Source: Selenomonadaceae bacterium
GTDB lineage: Bacteria > Bacillota > Negativicutes > Selenomonadales > Selenomonadaceae
Assembly (NCBI GenBank): GCA_017476005.1
Contig: JAFVEM010000072.1
Coordinates: 16,619-80,618, forward strand
Reading direction: 5' to 3'
Length of the DNA stretch: 64,000 bases
Shown: one piece after another, positions 1 through 8,359 of the stretch
How positions within the stretch are numbered: position 1 is the stretch's first letter
Layout of the letters: every line of letters starts with the position of its first letter
The notes under the pieces: generated by a model
The model's database searches: none
What the model saw: only the letters and a program-made list of their open reading frames with translations
What the model was told of the DNA's origin: nothing
Translations under genes and position numbers: made by a program

Positions 1-646
1 CGATGGATTCTTGGGGTTCGTTACTTGCTTCTCGGAAAATGTCGTCTATTTCCCCGGCATCCACATGCTCCCAGAAACCGCCGGTATAGAGCGCCAAAAT
101 ATCTGCGTCTTGCAGTTTGAATTTGTCCGAGACAAAGGGGGAAAAGGAATCCCGTTTGCCCAAGTAGGCGTAAAGATTATGGCGTTCCTCATGCTCTTCC
201 AGTACGGTTTCCGTCTTTTTATGGCGCAGGAGCTGCTGCGCCAAGGACATATCGGCGGAGCGCAGGAAAAGACGCCCTTTCCTATATACCCGGAGGCGAA
301 TATCCCCCGCCGCCCCGTAACGAAAATCGGCGTAATCCGTCACCAACATGAGGATAGAAGCCTTTAAGCGCTCCTGCTTGCCTTGGGCTATAAGCCTTTG
401 ATTGGCGTCCTGCAAACAGCGTTTAATGACGCTCCGGGACAGGCTGGGATTTTCTTCAAAATTTAAAATAAGATGCTCTACGGCGAGCCTCGCTGCCTCG
501 GAGGAATGAAAATCCGTGATGCCCGCCGCCACCACATAGCAGGCGTAGTCATCAAGCTCCACATAGGCAAAGTAGTCGTTATTGGCCAGCTCGCCTCCGG
601 CCTCGGATACGAAGGCCGTTTTGAACTCACTGTTTGACTTTCTCAT
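1..646 (-). CDS. PP2C-like protein with degenerate active site (partial, 3' end off window)
   Basis: Translating the minus strand from the ATG at 644-646 gives 215 residues with no stop before the left edge, so the C-terminus is missing. The fold pattern matches PP2C/SpoIIE-type phosphatases, but the metal-binding motifs are altered. Where an active enzyme has an ADGMG-type motif this protein has VAAGITDF, and where it has TDG this one has YTGGFW. It lies 16 bases downstream of the intact PP2C gene and is probably co-transcribed with it. I infer a catalytically dead phosphatase-like protein, perhaps a phospho-protein binder or regulator of the active phosphatase. The loss of residues is visible; the function is inference. 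Confidence 0.7.
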   Translation of the reverse strand, partial: MRKSNSEFKTAFVSEAGGELANNDYFAYVELDDYACYVVAAGITDFHSSEAARLAVEHLILNFEENPSLSRSVIKRCLQDANQRLIAQGKQERLKASILMLVTDYADFRYGAAGDIRLRVYRKGRLFLRSADMSLAQQLLRHKKTETVLEEHEERHNLYAYLGKRDSFSPFVSDKFKLQDADILALYTGGFWEHVDAGEIDDIFREASNEPQESI

Positions 647-662
647 GTACGCGCCTCGCTGT

Positions 663-1496
663 TTAGTTCCGATAGATCATGACGCTGGCGTTATCTTTGT
701 CCGCGACCGCCGCTTTCTCCACAGCGGCGATGATAGCTACGGCCAAATCTTCCGGCGAGCCGCCTACTTGGAGGCAGTCTTCGATTTCCGTCCATTTCAG
801 GACATCCGTCACGCCGTCCGTCATTAAAATCACCAGATCCCCCGGCAAAAGCTCCAAGGGCTGACTGAAAAACTCAATGTCCGAAAAGCCCTCCTGCCCC
901 AAAACATTGTACAGTCGTTGCTGTTCGATGAGGGAGATGGCCGTGGGCTTACTGATGCGTCCTTCCTGATAACGCTTCCGGGCAAGAATCCCTATGGTTT
1001 GCCCTTCGCTTACCGGGATGAGATCTCCGCGCCGCCAGACGGCTATCCTGACGCTCCCCACCAAGGAATAATAAAGCCTACTTCCCTGCAAAAGCGCCAC
1101 CGCCACCGAGGCCATGCCCTGACGTTCCTCTAGGGTATTTAGTATCTGACGGTTGGCCACTTGAAAGGCGCGGCGAAAATAATATTGGGGTTTGTCCGCC
1201 GCTTGAAACCCTCCGTAAAGATCCAGAAAGGTGTCCACCGCCAAACGCGCCGCCACTTTTCCGCCTTGGCCGCGTCCCATGCCGTCGGCGAGGATCATCA
1301 CCGCCCCTCGGTCTCCCAAAGCGCTGCCAGCATAGTCCTGTTGCACCTCTCGCTGGCCGATGGTGGAGGCGCTGCCGATAGGACTTATCCCCCCCACATA
1401 ATCGTTTCGCTGCTGCCACCTGATGATAAGGAAAGCGACGATGACTAGGAGGAGTAGGCTCATCCCCACCAAATAGGTGCTTTCATATCCTGCCAT
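663..1496 (-). CDS. Membrane-anchored PP2C-type Ser/Thr protein phosphatase
   Basis: This 277-residue protein starts with one hydrophobic segment (about residues 8-26), followed by a cytoplasmic PP2C domain. The metal-binding motifs are intact: LADGMGRGQGG near residue 70, LMTDGVTDVL near 230 and KDNASVM at the C-terminus. It should remove phosphate from Ser/Thr residues using two metal ions. The start is preceded by AGAGG at suitable spacing. The gene begins 5 bases after the stop of the FHA/zinc-ribbon gene, within a run that also encodes two FHA (phospho-Thr-binding) proteins. No Ser/Thr kinase is visible in the window; one may lie beyond the left edge. Confidence 0.88.
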   Translation of the reverse strand: MAGYESTYLVGMSLLLLVIVAFLIIRWQQRNDYVGGISPIGSASTIGQREVQQDYAGSALGDRGAVMILADGMGRGQGGKVAARLAVDTFLDLYGGFQAADKPQYYFRRAFQVANRQILNTLEERQGMASVAVALLQGSRLYYSLVGSVRIAVWRRGDLIPVSEGQTIGILARKRYQEGRISKPTAISLIEQQRLYNVLGQEGFSDIEFFSQPLELLPGDLVILMTDGVTDVLKWTEIEDCLQVGGSPEDLAVAIIAAVEKAAVADKDNASVMIYRN

Positions 1497-1501
1497 GGTT
1501 G

Positions 1502-2059
1502 CTAGCCTCTTTGCGCTTCCAGATCGGTCTCCAAGGTGGGTTTAGCCTCCGGCATCGGGCTGTCTTCCCAGCGGAAATTATCGCCGCAGAAAGGTACGAA
1601 GAGAAATTTGCTCTTCCCTATCTCAATGACGTCATAGACGCTTAACACCACCGGCACATAAACGGCGTTGTCGTTATGATACACGAGGCCGTTGGAATCC
1701 CCGGGCAGGAGTACCGTTTCGTGCTTTTTGGGGTCATAGACGATAATGGCGTGATTGCGCCTGGTTATCTTATTGTCCCCCAAAATTTGAATGTCCATGT
1801 CGTCGGCGCGACCCACAAAATTCTTGCCCTCGTGGATCTTATAATCCTTCCCCTGACGCGGCCCTTCAATGCAGACAATCCAGCCGCAGACAGGACGAAT
1901 TTCGTTCATGAACAGCAGTTCATCCACATCCGCATCCTGCGGCGCGCCCACCTCTTGCTTTTCACGAGTGGCGGTTTCGATGTTGCAATAGGGGCAGACA
2001 GTGCCATAGCGGCGCGAACTAAAAAGATGCCCGTTCTGGCAACGTATCAAACCGTTCAT
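1502..2059 (-). CDS. FHA-domain protein with N-terminal zinc-ribbon-like segment
   Basis: The 185-residue product opens with a short Cys segment (Cys-x4-His ... CPYC, residues 7-25) that looks like a zinc ribbon. An FHA domain follows from about residue 58. FHA landmarks are the FVGRADD strand (Gly-Arg), ITRRNHA (the SxxH-type phosphate-binding region) and SNGLVYHN. FHA domains bind phosphothreonine peptides. The start has a strong AAAGGAGA site 7 bases upstream. It sits between the membrane FHA protein and the PP2C phosphatase, consistent with one phospho-signalling module. Its partner is unknown. Confidence 0.82.
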   Translation of the reverse strand: MNGLIRCQNGHLFSSRRYGTVCPYCNIETATREKQEVGAPQDADVDELLFMNEIRPVCGWIVCIEGPRQGKDYKIHEGKNFVGRADDMDIQILGDNKITRRNHAIIVYDPKKHETVLLPGDSNGLVYHNDNAVYVPVVLSVYDVIEIGKSKFLFVPFCGDNFRWEDSPMPEAKPTLETDLEAQRG

Positions 2060-2082
2060 GGCTACTTCTCCTTTGATTTAAA

Positions 2083-2141
2083 TATTGGGGCTTTGCCCCA
2101 AACCCCACAAGGGGCTGGCAGCCCCTTGACCCGGCAATAAA
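2083..2141. repeat. Palindromic repeat, module A copy 1
   Basis: Two GC-rich hairpins sit side by side: GGGGCTTTGCCCC, then AAGGGGCTGGCAGCCCCTT. The element lies between two FHA genes of the same operon. The same arrangement recurs at about ten other places in the window. Confidence 0.75.
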
Positions 2142-2157
2142 TTATTATTGATTGGTC

Positions 2158-2706
2158 TTAAACAAACCTTAAGCGGCTGAGGCCAATGATTACAATGTCT
2201 CCCGGCGCCAGCTTGCAGGGTTGGTCGGGGCTTAAACGGTACTTGCGGCCGTCGGCTTTTTTTTGGACGGCGACGCCGTTGTGACTGGCCAGATCCTCCA
2301 CATACCAGTTGCCCTCGGCGTAGTTTAAAACCGCGTGTTCCACATCTACGAGCGATGCGTATTCGCTGGCGGCCAAATCTATATCCACCTGATTTTCCCG
2401 GACGTCTTTGCCGATAACGGCGCTGACTTTATCATAAAGTTCCCAAGTGGTGGTCACGCCGTCGTCTTCGTTTAAAAGCTCGACGCGCGTGATGCCCTGA
2501 GAGCGTCCCGGCAAAAGATAATTTGACGCGCCGCCTCCCGGCAAACGGCCACCCAAGAGGGAAAACACGGCCCAGAGAAAGAGTCCGCCGCCGAAAATGA
2601 GGGAGGCGACAAGATAAGACTCCCTAAGTCCGCCCAGCCAAGCGGCCAAGGCAAAGACCAACCCCAGCAGGCCGATGATGGCCGTAGTTAATTGCTTATT
2701 TTTCAT
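2158..2706 (-). CDS. Membrane FHA-domain protein
   Basis: The 182-residue protein has two hydrophobic N-terminal helices (about residues 8-25 and 31-51). A linker leads to a C-terminal FHA domain (about 85-182). FHA features are VIGKDVRENQ, VDVEHAVL, the strand WYVEDLASHNGVAV with its conserved Asn, and a final GDIVIIGLSRLRF strand. It is expected to display a phosphopeptide-binding domain on the cytoplasmic face of the membrane. Its start lies 3 bases from the stop of the J-domain gene, so the two are probably co-transcribed and translationally coupled. Confidence 0.82.
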   Translation of the reverse strand: MKNKQLTTAIIGLLGLVFALAAWLGGLRESYLVASLIFGGGLFLWAVFSLLGGRLPGGGASNYLLPGRSQGITRVELLNEDDGVTTTWELYDKVSAVIGKDVRENQVDIDLAASEYASLVDVEHAVLNYAEGNWYVEDLASHNGVAVQKKADGRKYRLSPDQPCKLAPGDIVIIGLSRLRFV

Positions 2707-2708
2707 GT

Positions 2709-3200
2709 CTAGCGCCTCTGTTTTCCGATGCCCATGAATTGTTCAAATAAGTCCGATGCGTCTAAGGGGTTCGCTTTCCGCCCCTGTTTGGCGCTGGTAT
2801 AAGTATTGAGCTTGTCTTCGTTTGTCACCTTCATGCTCTTGGGGTCAAAACCGAAGAAAGAGGCAAAATTACCGGCGATATTTTGAAAATCAATATTATT
2901 GGGGCTGGGCTGAGCCGTTCTTTGTCCGGCGCGTGGGGGAGGCTGTTTGGCGCCCGGGGCGGCTGCTGAACCTGCAGTTTTGTCAGGACCGGCGGCCAGT
3001 TTCTGATCGTATTCGGCGCGAGAGGCGTCGTCGGAGAGAATCCTATAGGCCTCCCCTACGGCCTTGAACCGCTCGGCGGCCTTGGCGTCCCCTTGATTAT
3101 GGTCGGGATGATATTTTTTGGCCAGACTGTAATATGATTTCTTAATTTCTTTTTTGGTGGCGGTCTGCGCCACCTCTAAGACCTCGTACAGGTTTTCCAT
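2709..3200 (-). CDS. J-domain protein (dedicated DnaK co-chaperone)
   Basis: The 163-residue protein has an N-terminal J domain (residues 2-68) containing KKYHPDHNQG, so the HPD tripeptide that stimulates DnaK ATPase is present. After it comes a Pro/Gly/Ala-rich linker and a short C-terminal region. It lacks the Gly/Phe-rich and zinc-finger regions of true DnaJ, which is encoded separately at 20434-21618. The same gene run contains its own DnaK (8356-10188), so this is probably the matching co-chaperone, targeted by its C-terminal tail. A site reading AAGGAAT precedes the ATG. Confidence 0.85.
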   Translation of the reverse strand: MENLYEVLEVAQTATKKEIKKSYYSLAKKYHPDHNQGDAKAAERFKAVGEAYRILSDDASRAEYDQKLAAGPDKTAGSAAAPGAKQPPPRAGQRTAQPSPNNIDFQNIAGNFASFFGFDPKSMKVTNEDKLNTYTSAKQGRKANPLDASDLFEQFMGIGKQRR

Positions 3201-3247
3201 GCTAATTCCTTATCCCTAAAAAATACGTCCATAAAAATACGCCTAAA

Positions 3248-3275
3248 GGGAAAGGCGCATAAAATCGCCTTTCCC
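3248..3275 (-). terminator. Perfect hairpin between tube-like and J-domain genes
   Basis: GGGAAAGGCG pairs perfectly with CGCCTTTCCC around an 8-base loop, followed on the minus strand by TTTAGG. There is no long T run, so it may be an attenuator or mRNA-stabilising 3' end. It separates the probable structural genes from the regulatory genes. Confidence 0.5.
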
Positions 3276-3295
3276 TTGCCGGTAAACGATAATCT

Positions 3296-3724
3296 TTAGT
3301 CCGTGAATCCGCCGGAAATCATAACGCCGCTCAGTTTGTTCTTCATCTGCTTGAGAACCAAGGTAAAGAGGCCGGTACCCTCTTGATCGTTAAAGTCCTC
3401 GTAATAATCCACGATGTAGGCGTTAGGTAACTGATACATTCTGGTATTGATTGCGCCGGACTGTACTTTCACCACCACATTGCGATATGCCTCCTTCTTC
3501 TCAGCGGGTATCTTCGACCATTCCAATAGTTTCGCGGTGCTGTCGGCGGGTTTACCGACCTCGCCGGCGTCGGCCATGATTTTGCCCTTGATAATCATGG
3601 TAATACCGACGTCCTTCGTGCGCGCGTGGCTGTCTTCGGGAATATCAACCTTGAGTTCCACCGACCGGGTGCTCTCGGGTTCGATGGAAATTTTCGGATC
3701 GTTTATATCTACATGCAACGCCAT
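3296..3724 (-). CDS. Small tube/Hcp-like protein A
   Basis: This 142-residue, beta-rich, soluble protein has no signal peptide or hydrophobic helix. The central helix region ending AYRNVVVKV, followed by the strands YQLPNAYIVDYYEDF and GTGLFTLVLKQ, resembles the strand order of Hcp and phage tail-tube proteins. It shares size and layout with the next gene upstream (FxxxNAxxVxYxExxxDxxGxGxFxLxxxQ), so the two are paralogues. A strong GGGAGG site precedes the ATG. Position next to a sheath-like gene supports a tube role, but this is fold-level inference from pattern. Similar proteins may carry uninformative names in databases. Confidence 0.5.
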   Translation of the reverse strand: MALHVDINDPKISIEPESTRSVELKVDIPEDSHARTKDVGITMIIKGKIMADAGEVGKPADSTAKLLEWSKIPAEKKEAYRNVVVKVQSGAINTRMYQLPNAYIVDYYEDFNDQEGTGLFTLVLKQMKNKLSGVMISGGFTD

Positions 3725-3757
3725 TTTATGTCATCCTCCCTTATCCTGTCTTACACG

Positions 3758-4189
3758 TCACTCGCTGGCTTCAAAGCCGCCCTTGAGTTCCACCTTCGGG
3801 TTCAGGTCTTTCTTCTGCCGAATGTGCAGACAGAACTTACCTACGCCGTTTTCGTCGTCCAGCTCTTCGTCATAACCTACCACGAATGCATTGGGGAAAG
3901 TATATTCCCTGACCACCTGACCGGCGGCAATGACCTGCAAGACCGCTTTCCGATAGCAGGCGGCTTGGTCTGAAGGAGTGATAGCCCAGTTGGCCATGGT
4001 GACGGTGCTGTCCTCAAGTTCGGCGCCCAAGGAGAAATTAATCTTGCCCCAGATCTTCACTCCCATACCGAAATCCGTCGCTCGCGCATTACCCGATTTG
4101 GGAGTAACCGAGAGGAACTGCACTTGAGTCAATGCATCCTCTTTAAGTTCGATCTTGGAGTCGCCATCGACGTTTAACCGGTATCCCAT
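3758..4189 (-). CDS. Small tube/Hcp-like protein B
   Basis: The 143-residue protein is paralogous to the one at 3296-3724. It shares the run PNAFVVGYDEELDDENGVG (in A: PNAYIVDYYEDFNDQEGTG) and the closing FCLHIRQKK strand. The N-terminal parts are more diverged. Two related but distinct small subunits next to a large sheath-like protein would fit a tube plus a tube-terminator or initiator, or a mixed tube. The gene follows the sheath-like gene across a palindromic repeat. Assignment is structural inference only. Confidence 0.5.
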   Translation of the reverse strand: MGYRLNVDGDSKIELKEDALTQVQFLSVTPKSGNARATDFGMGVKIWGKINFSLGAELEDSTVTMANWAITPSDQAACYRKAVLQVIAAGQVVREYTFPNAFVVGYDEELDDENGVGKFCLHIRQKKDLNPKVELKGGFEASE

Positions 4190-4320
4190 ACCTCATCATC
4201 CTTTCTTACATCTCACCGACCTCAGAGCCGGTTTTGTTTTCGTTTCGGTAGGCCTCGCTTGCGCTCTTTCCTTACCTTTTCATACCTTATACGCTACCGG
4301 GGAAAATGTGTCACAGGAAA

Positions 4321-4384
4321 TTTTTATTAAGGGGTGCAGGGGATTTTAAATCCCCTGCTGGGGCTTGGGGCAACGCCCCAATTA
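4321..4384. repeat. Palindromic repeat, module A copy 2
   Basis: AGGGGATTTTAAATCCCCT is followed by TGGGGCAACGCCCCA. The copy lies in the spacer after the sheath-like gene, just before the tube-like gene. The rest of the 206-base spacer (4190-4395) shows no gene. Confidence 0.7.
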
Positions 4385-4395
4385 ACCCCCTAAAT

Positions 4396-6591
4396 TTAAA
4401 TACGGGTGGCCGAGGTGGTGCGCTTGATGTCGATGGCGAGATTTTTGACGTTGCCGTTGAAGTTCATGTTCAGGTCGAACATACCGTTCTCGGCGTCAAC
4501 GGTGTAACCCACATCATCACCGGTACCGATGATGGCGTTAATCTTGTCGCTCTTATCGCGCCACTGGCTGACCTGGCTGCGCGGATTCGTGCTGAAGAAA
4601 GAGGCCACCCGGTCGTCTTGGAAATCGCCGGTGGTGTTGCGGAGGATGCGTTCGATGTAAGTGGTGACTTGGGTCTTGTAGATAGGCTCATAGACGCCGC
4701 CGTTGTCGTCATCCTTGAGGAGGTTGCGAGACTTATAGACCATGATGTTGGTGACGGGCAGACCTTCAAAAGTTTCGTTTTCCGAGGAGAATACGAAACC
4801 AAAGCTCTTGTTGTTGATTTCGTCTTTCACGGGGCCGGTAAACCCGGTGATTTCCTTGGCGAGGGTGGTATAGACCTGCAACTTGTTCGTGCCGGCCTCG
4901 ATGTTGAAATGCACCCCGGGCAGCTGCGAATCCACGTTTTTCTTGAAGATGTACTTGAGGTACTCGGGACACTGATAAGTAGCCACAATGCCGGCGGCCA
5001 CATAAGCGGCGCCCACATATACCCCTTCGATCCAGAGCTTCATGATGTCCTGCTTGTCGTCGGAAAGCTGGGCGAGGTTGTTTTCGTTCAAGGTCATCTT
5101 CGTGTCCAGCATGACCCCGGATTTATCCTTGGGAATGATGGTGAAGTTCGGGAAACAGGGAATGGCAAATTCGCTGTAAGGTTTGCTCTCAAGCGACTGG
5201 CAACGGTCAATGTATTTTTCGACGCCGTCGGTGGCAATGGTGCTAAAGGTGTTCTTTTCATTGGACTCAAAGCTGAAGAAGCACTGCACCTTGTACTCCT
5301 GCAATTTGCTCATAATCATGGCGAGTGACTCTATGGTATTTACATTGGTATTGACGGCTTCCTTGTTGCCTTGGAAACGCTGACGGGTGAGCTTTTTGCC
5401 GGAGGTAGCCGAAAGCGCCACCGAGGGGAAGATCGCGTACCAAATGGTATGGCTGAAATCGTTCTTGCCGTTCACCGTGTTGAGATATGCATCAAGGCGC
5501 GGCATCATGGTGGTTTTAGAGAGCTGCTCGTTGCTGCAGTTGGTGATAAGGAGGGTGGGCTTCATGCCGCGTACCTTGGAGGGATACTGCTCGAAGAAGA
5601 GGCGCACCCCTATGATTTTCTCAATCAGGGGCTTCACGATCTTGATAAAGTCGGCTTGGGCATCCTTGTAGAAGGTCAAGTAGGTGTTGTAGTTTTCAAT
5701 TTCCTTGGACACGTCTATATCGGCCACTACCGTCGTGGGCATCGGCACGAAAGTCCGCGTAACGAGAGCCTTCACATAATCGTTGTGGCTCTCTTCGTTG
5801 AGAGCTTCGTAATCTTCCCCGATAACATCCACCAGCTCTTGGTTGCGCTGTTCGTCCAAAGTGACAAGGGCGGTGCTTTCTTCCTTCTTGGGCGCCTCGA
5901 TGACTTTAAGCTCGCCCTTATCATCCAAGGTAAGCACGCCGGCCGCAAAGGGCGTAGCGTCGTCGCCGCCGCCGCCGGAGGTGAGGAGAAGCCTAGTCTT
6001 AATATCCTCTATGGCCAAGGGGAGCAAGGCCATAATGTTGTTGTAATTGGTGCTGGCCTCTTCCATCATGACGTTCAGTTTGTCGCCCAAATCCAGCTTC
6101 TTGGGGTCGCCGTCGTCCAAATCCGCATACTGGCCGTAGATGTAACGCAGTTCTTTACGATTCTGCTTAATGTCCTCCATGACCTTTTTGGGAGAAATTA
6201 ACTCCGTCAAGTTCTCGAATTTAAAGTCAACATTCAGGAGTCCCTGAGAGCGTTTGGTATCTACCAAAGTGAGCAGCATCTTGAGGAAACTGTTGGAGAG
6301 ATTCAGGTGAATTTCCGTCAAAAGCTCGTCCGGGATGCTCTCCGGCTTTTTCAAGGTGTACATGACCTTCTGATTGTTGGCGTTGTAGAAGGAGTAAATC
6401 ACCGGGTCAAACTTCTCGATAAACTCGTCGAAACTCTTGACACACAGGGTGTCTAAGATTTCCTTCACCTTGTCGTCGGTGAGGCTGTTCGTCCCCTTTA
6501 CATCGCCAATCATGGTGAGCAAGTCAAGTTTCTCCGGGTTAATTTCCTCTAATAGCATAGTGCCGTTGGTCTGGCTGATAATCTGCGCCAC
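4396..6591 (-). CDS. Large contractile-sheath-like protein
   Basis: The product is about 731 residues, soluble, with no signal peptide or membrane helix. I chose the GTG at 6591 because AAGGAG lies 8 bases upstream; an in-frame GTG at 6600 overlaps that site. The C-terminal 90 residues are sheath-like in pattern: a helix with YIERILRN, a second helix with SQWRDKSDKINAII, then a strand pair ending FDLNMNFNGNVKNLAIDI. This is the order seen at the C-terminus of phage tail sheaths and TssC. A Gly-rich linker occurs near residue 205. At about 730 residues it is longer than TssC (about 500) and could combine TssB- and TssC-like parts. Two small tube-like proteins are encoded just downstream. Confidence 0.55.
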   Translation of the reverse strand: MAQIISQTNGTMLLEEINPEKLDLLTMIGDVKGTNSLTDDKVKEILDTLCVKSFDEFIEKFDPVIYSFYNANNQKVMYTLKKPESIPDELLTEIHLNLSNSFLKMLLTLVDTKRSQGLLNVDFKFENLTELISPKKVMEDIKQNRKELRYIYGQYADLDDGDPKKLDLGDKLNVMMEEASTNYNNIMALLPLAIEDIKTRLLLTSGGGGDDATPFAAGVLTLDDKGELKVIEAPKKEESTALVTLDEQRNQELVDVIGEDYEALNEESHNDYVKALVTRTFVPMPTTVVADIDVSKEIENYNTYLTFYKDAQADFIKIVKPLIEKIIGVRLFFEQYPSKVRGMKPTLLITNCSNEQLSKTTMMPRLDAYLNTVNGKNDFSHTIWYAIFPSVALSATSGKKLTRQRFQGNKEAVNTNVNTIESLAMIMSKLQEYKVQCFFSFESNEKNTFSTIATDGVEKYIDRCQSLESKPYSEFAIPCFPNFTIIPKDKSGVMLDTKMTLNENNLAQLSDDKQDIMKLWIEGVYVGAAYVAAGIVATYQCPEYLKYIFKKNVDSQLPGVHFNIEAGTNKLQVYTTLAKEITGFTGPVKDEINNKSFGFVFSSENETFEGLPVTNIMVYKSRNLLKDDDNGGVYEPIYKTQVTTYIERILRNTTGDFQDDRVASFFSTNPRSQVSQWRDKSDKINAIIGTGDDVGYTVDAENGMFDLNMNFNGNVKNLAIDIKRTTSATRI

Positions 6592-6619
6592 TAAAATCAC
6601 TCCTTATAAAAATTACCTT

Positions 6620-8359
6620 CTATTCCTCATCAGGTTTCAAACTCTTATATGTCAGTATCAGCTCCGATGCTTCGTCGCTGAAGGCTATGTGAAGACTGTC
6701 GCCGAAGGAGAGCTCGGCTCCGGCTCCCTGCAAAACAATGTCGCAACGATGGGTGATGGTGCAACTGGAGCGGTTCAGCACCACCAGTCCTCCGGGGAGA
6801 GGGCTAAAGATAATGTCCGCCGCCCCCGGGAAATTGCGCTCAATGCCGCAGGCCTTTATGACCTCCGCCAAGGAAATGTCCTCGCCCTTTGACCGGCGGA
6901 AAAGATTGTACTCTCGCGGCTCCGAATCGCTGCCGTCCCGGGATCTGGTTATCCGAAAAACCAGTTTCCCGAGGTAGCCCACCTGCTTCTTTTCAAAGGC
7001 CGAAAGTAGCGAGGCCGCCGTGTGAGGCTTTTCTTTTTTGTCCGCCTGAGTGTTAGGCGGTTGAGCCGGCGGCTTTACGGCATCCATTTTCTCCGAGGGA
7101 GGCCGGCGACTGCTCCGGTACAAGAAAGCGCCGAGGATAATAGCGCCCAGCGCCACCAAAGCCCACGGCCACCAGTGACGATAAGTTTGGTCTAGCCGCA
7201 AAAAATTCATCCCCATATACCTTACGCCCAAATCGTCAAAGCGAATGTCCTTAACGGTAAGTTCGCCCCGTTGACCCTCCGGCAGGGTAAGGGTAATCAC
7301 GCCACCTTCCGCCACCGTGGCCTCATGTACTGCGTCATTTACCGTCAGTCGCACCTTGCGGCCAAGGAATTGATCGGCGTTAAGCAGGGGCTGACCCTCC
7401 TCCGTCACCGGGGTGATATGGAGGGTGGCCTCCGGGCTTTGCCAATTTGTTTCCACCCGGCCGATAAGTTTCCCGTCCATCTCCGGGAAAGCATCCACCA
7501 GCACCTGCGTCCCCACCGGGTAATCAATATCCAGCGCCAGTTCGCCTTTCTCCGGCGCATTCAGGCGAAACTCATGGGACTGGCTGGCGGCTACCATGGC
7601 TTCTCCCGTCAAGGCAGCCGCTCCGGCTTTGGAGGAGGTGATGAGGAATTTCACGCTCCGCACGCCCACGTTAGGGAAAGTGGCCGTGAGTTTTTTCTGG
7701 CCGTCGCCCCCTTCCGGGAAGGTAGCGCCGCCAAGTTCCAAGCCGCGCGCCCCCAGTTCCTCCCACAGGAGTTTTCGCGCCGCCAGCCAGAGTTCTTGCG
7801 GCGCTACCGAACTGACCTTGGCGTAGCCGTTATGCAAACGAAAATCCTCTTCCTCCGTCCCGGTGTTTAGCGCCAAAATATAGACGGGGATATGTCGCCT
7901 GGAGGCTTCCTCCATCCCGGCGGCAAAAAGCTGGCTGGCATGGAGGGTGGCGCTGGACGAGGCGAGTCTGACTTCGCCGTCGGTGACGATAACCACTCGT
8001 CCGGCCTCTGCTCCCTCCAGCATATTAAGCGCCTTTTGCAGAGCTAGGCCGGTGTTGGTGTAGCCGTCGTAGGGCTGGTTAAACAAATCGGGAAGGGTGG
8101 CGCCTCGTACCGTGGTCAGGGGCATAAGTTCCCATGGTTCCGTATCAAAGGCGATAATCCCCGCCTTGTCCTCATCGTTTAGCCCGAGTACCATGGCGCG
8201 AATACTCTCCGGCACTGCGTGCAGTTTGTCCGTATCGCGCAGGGAACGGCTGATGTCCATCAGGAACACCACTTCCTGACCGAAAGCAACGCTCGGCCAA
8301 GAAATTATCAGCCACAGAGCGAGAGCGGCGAAGAGTCCCTGCAGTCCAAACTTTTTCAT
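6620..8359 (-). CDS. Exported VWA-domain protein with membrane anchor and C-terminal FHA-like domain
   Basis: The 579-residue protein has a signal-peptide-like start (cleavage predicted after AFG, about residue 27). A von Willebrand A domain (about 28-200) follows with an intact metal site DISRS at 35-39. Beta-rich regions come next, then one membrane helix ([18 protein letters not shown], about 393-412) and a cytoplasmic domain. That C-terminal domain (about 460-575) is beta-rich with an FHA-like rhythm, but the phospho-binding residues are not clear. The ATG overlaps the dnaK stop (ATGA), so translation is coupled. VWA proteins bind ligands through Mg2+ and often pair with PP2C and FHA proteins. 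Confidence 0.78.
   Translation of the reverse strand: MKKFGLQGLFAALALWLIISWPSVAFGQEVVFLMDISRSLRDTDKLHAVPESIRAMVLGLNDEDKAGIIAFDTEPWELMPLTTVRGATLPDLFNQPYDGYTNTGLALQKALNMLEGAEAGRVVIVTDGEVRLASSSATLHASQLFAAGMEEASRRHIPVYILALNTGTEEEDFRLHNGYAKVSSVAPQELWLAARKLLWEELGARGLELGGATFPEGGDGQKKLTATFPNVGVRSVKFLITSSKAGAAALTGEAMVAASQSHEFRLNAPEKGELALDIDYPVGTQVLVDAFPEMDGKLIGRVETNWQSPEATLHITPVTEEGQPLLNADQFLGRKVRLTVNDAVHEATVAEGGVITLTLPEGQRGELTVKDIRFDDLGVRYMGMNFLRLDQTYRHWWPWALVALGAIILGAFLYRSSRRPPSEKMDAVKPPAQPPNTQADKKEKPHTAASLLSAFEKKQVGYLGKLVFRITRSRDGSDSEPREYNLFRRSKGEDISLAEVIKACGIERNFPGAADIIFSPLPGGLVVLNRSSCTITHRCDIVLQGAGAELSFGDSLHIAFSDEASELILTYKSLKPDEE

Noticed and set aside
4306..5328. 340-residue plus-strand frame opposite the sheath-like gene (and a 276-residue one at 5371-6201)
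   Set aside because: They are antisense to a long gene with clear codon structure and start site. Their sequences are rich in His/Gly/Val shadows and match no domain.
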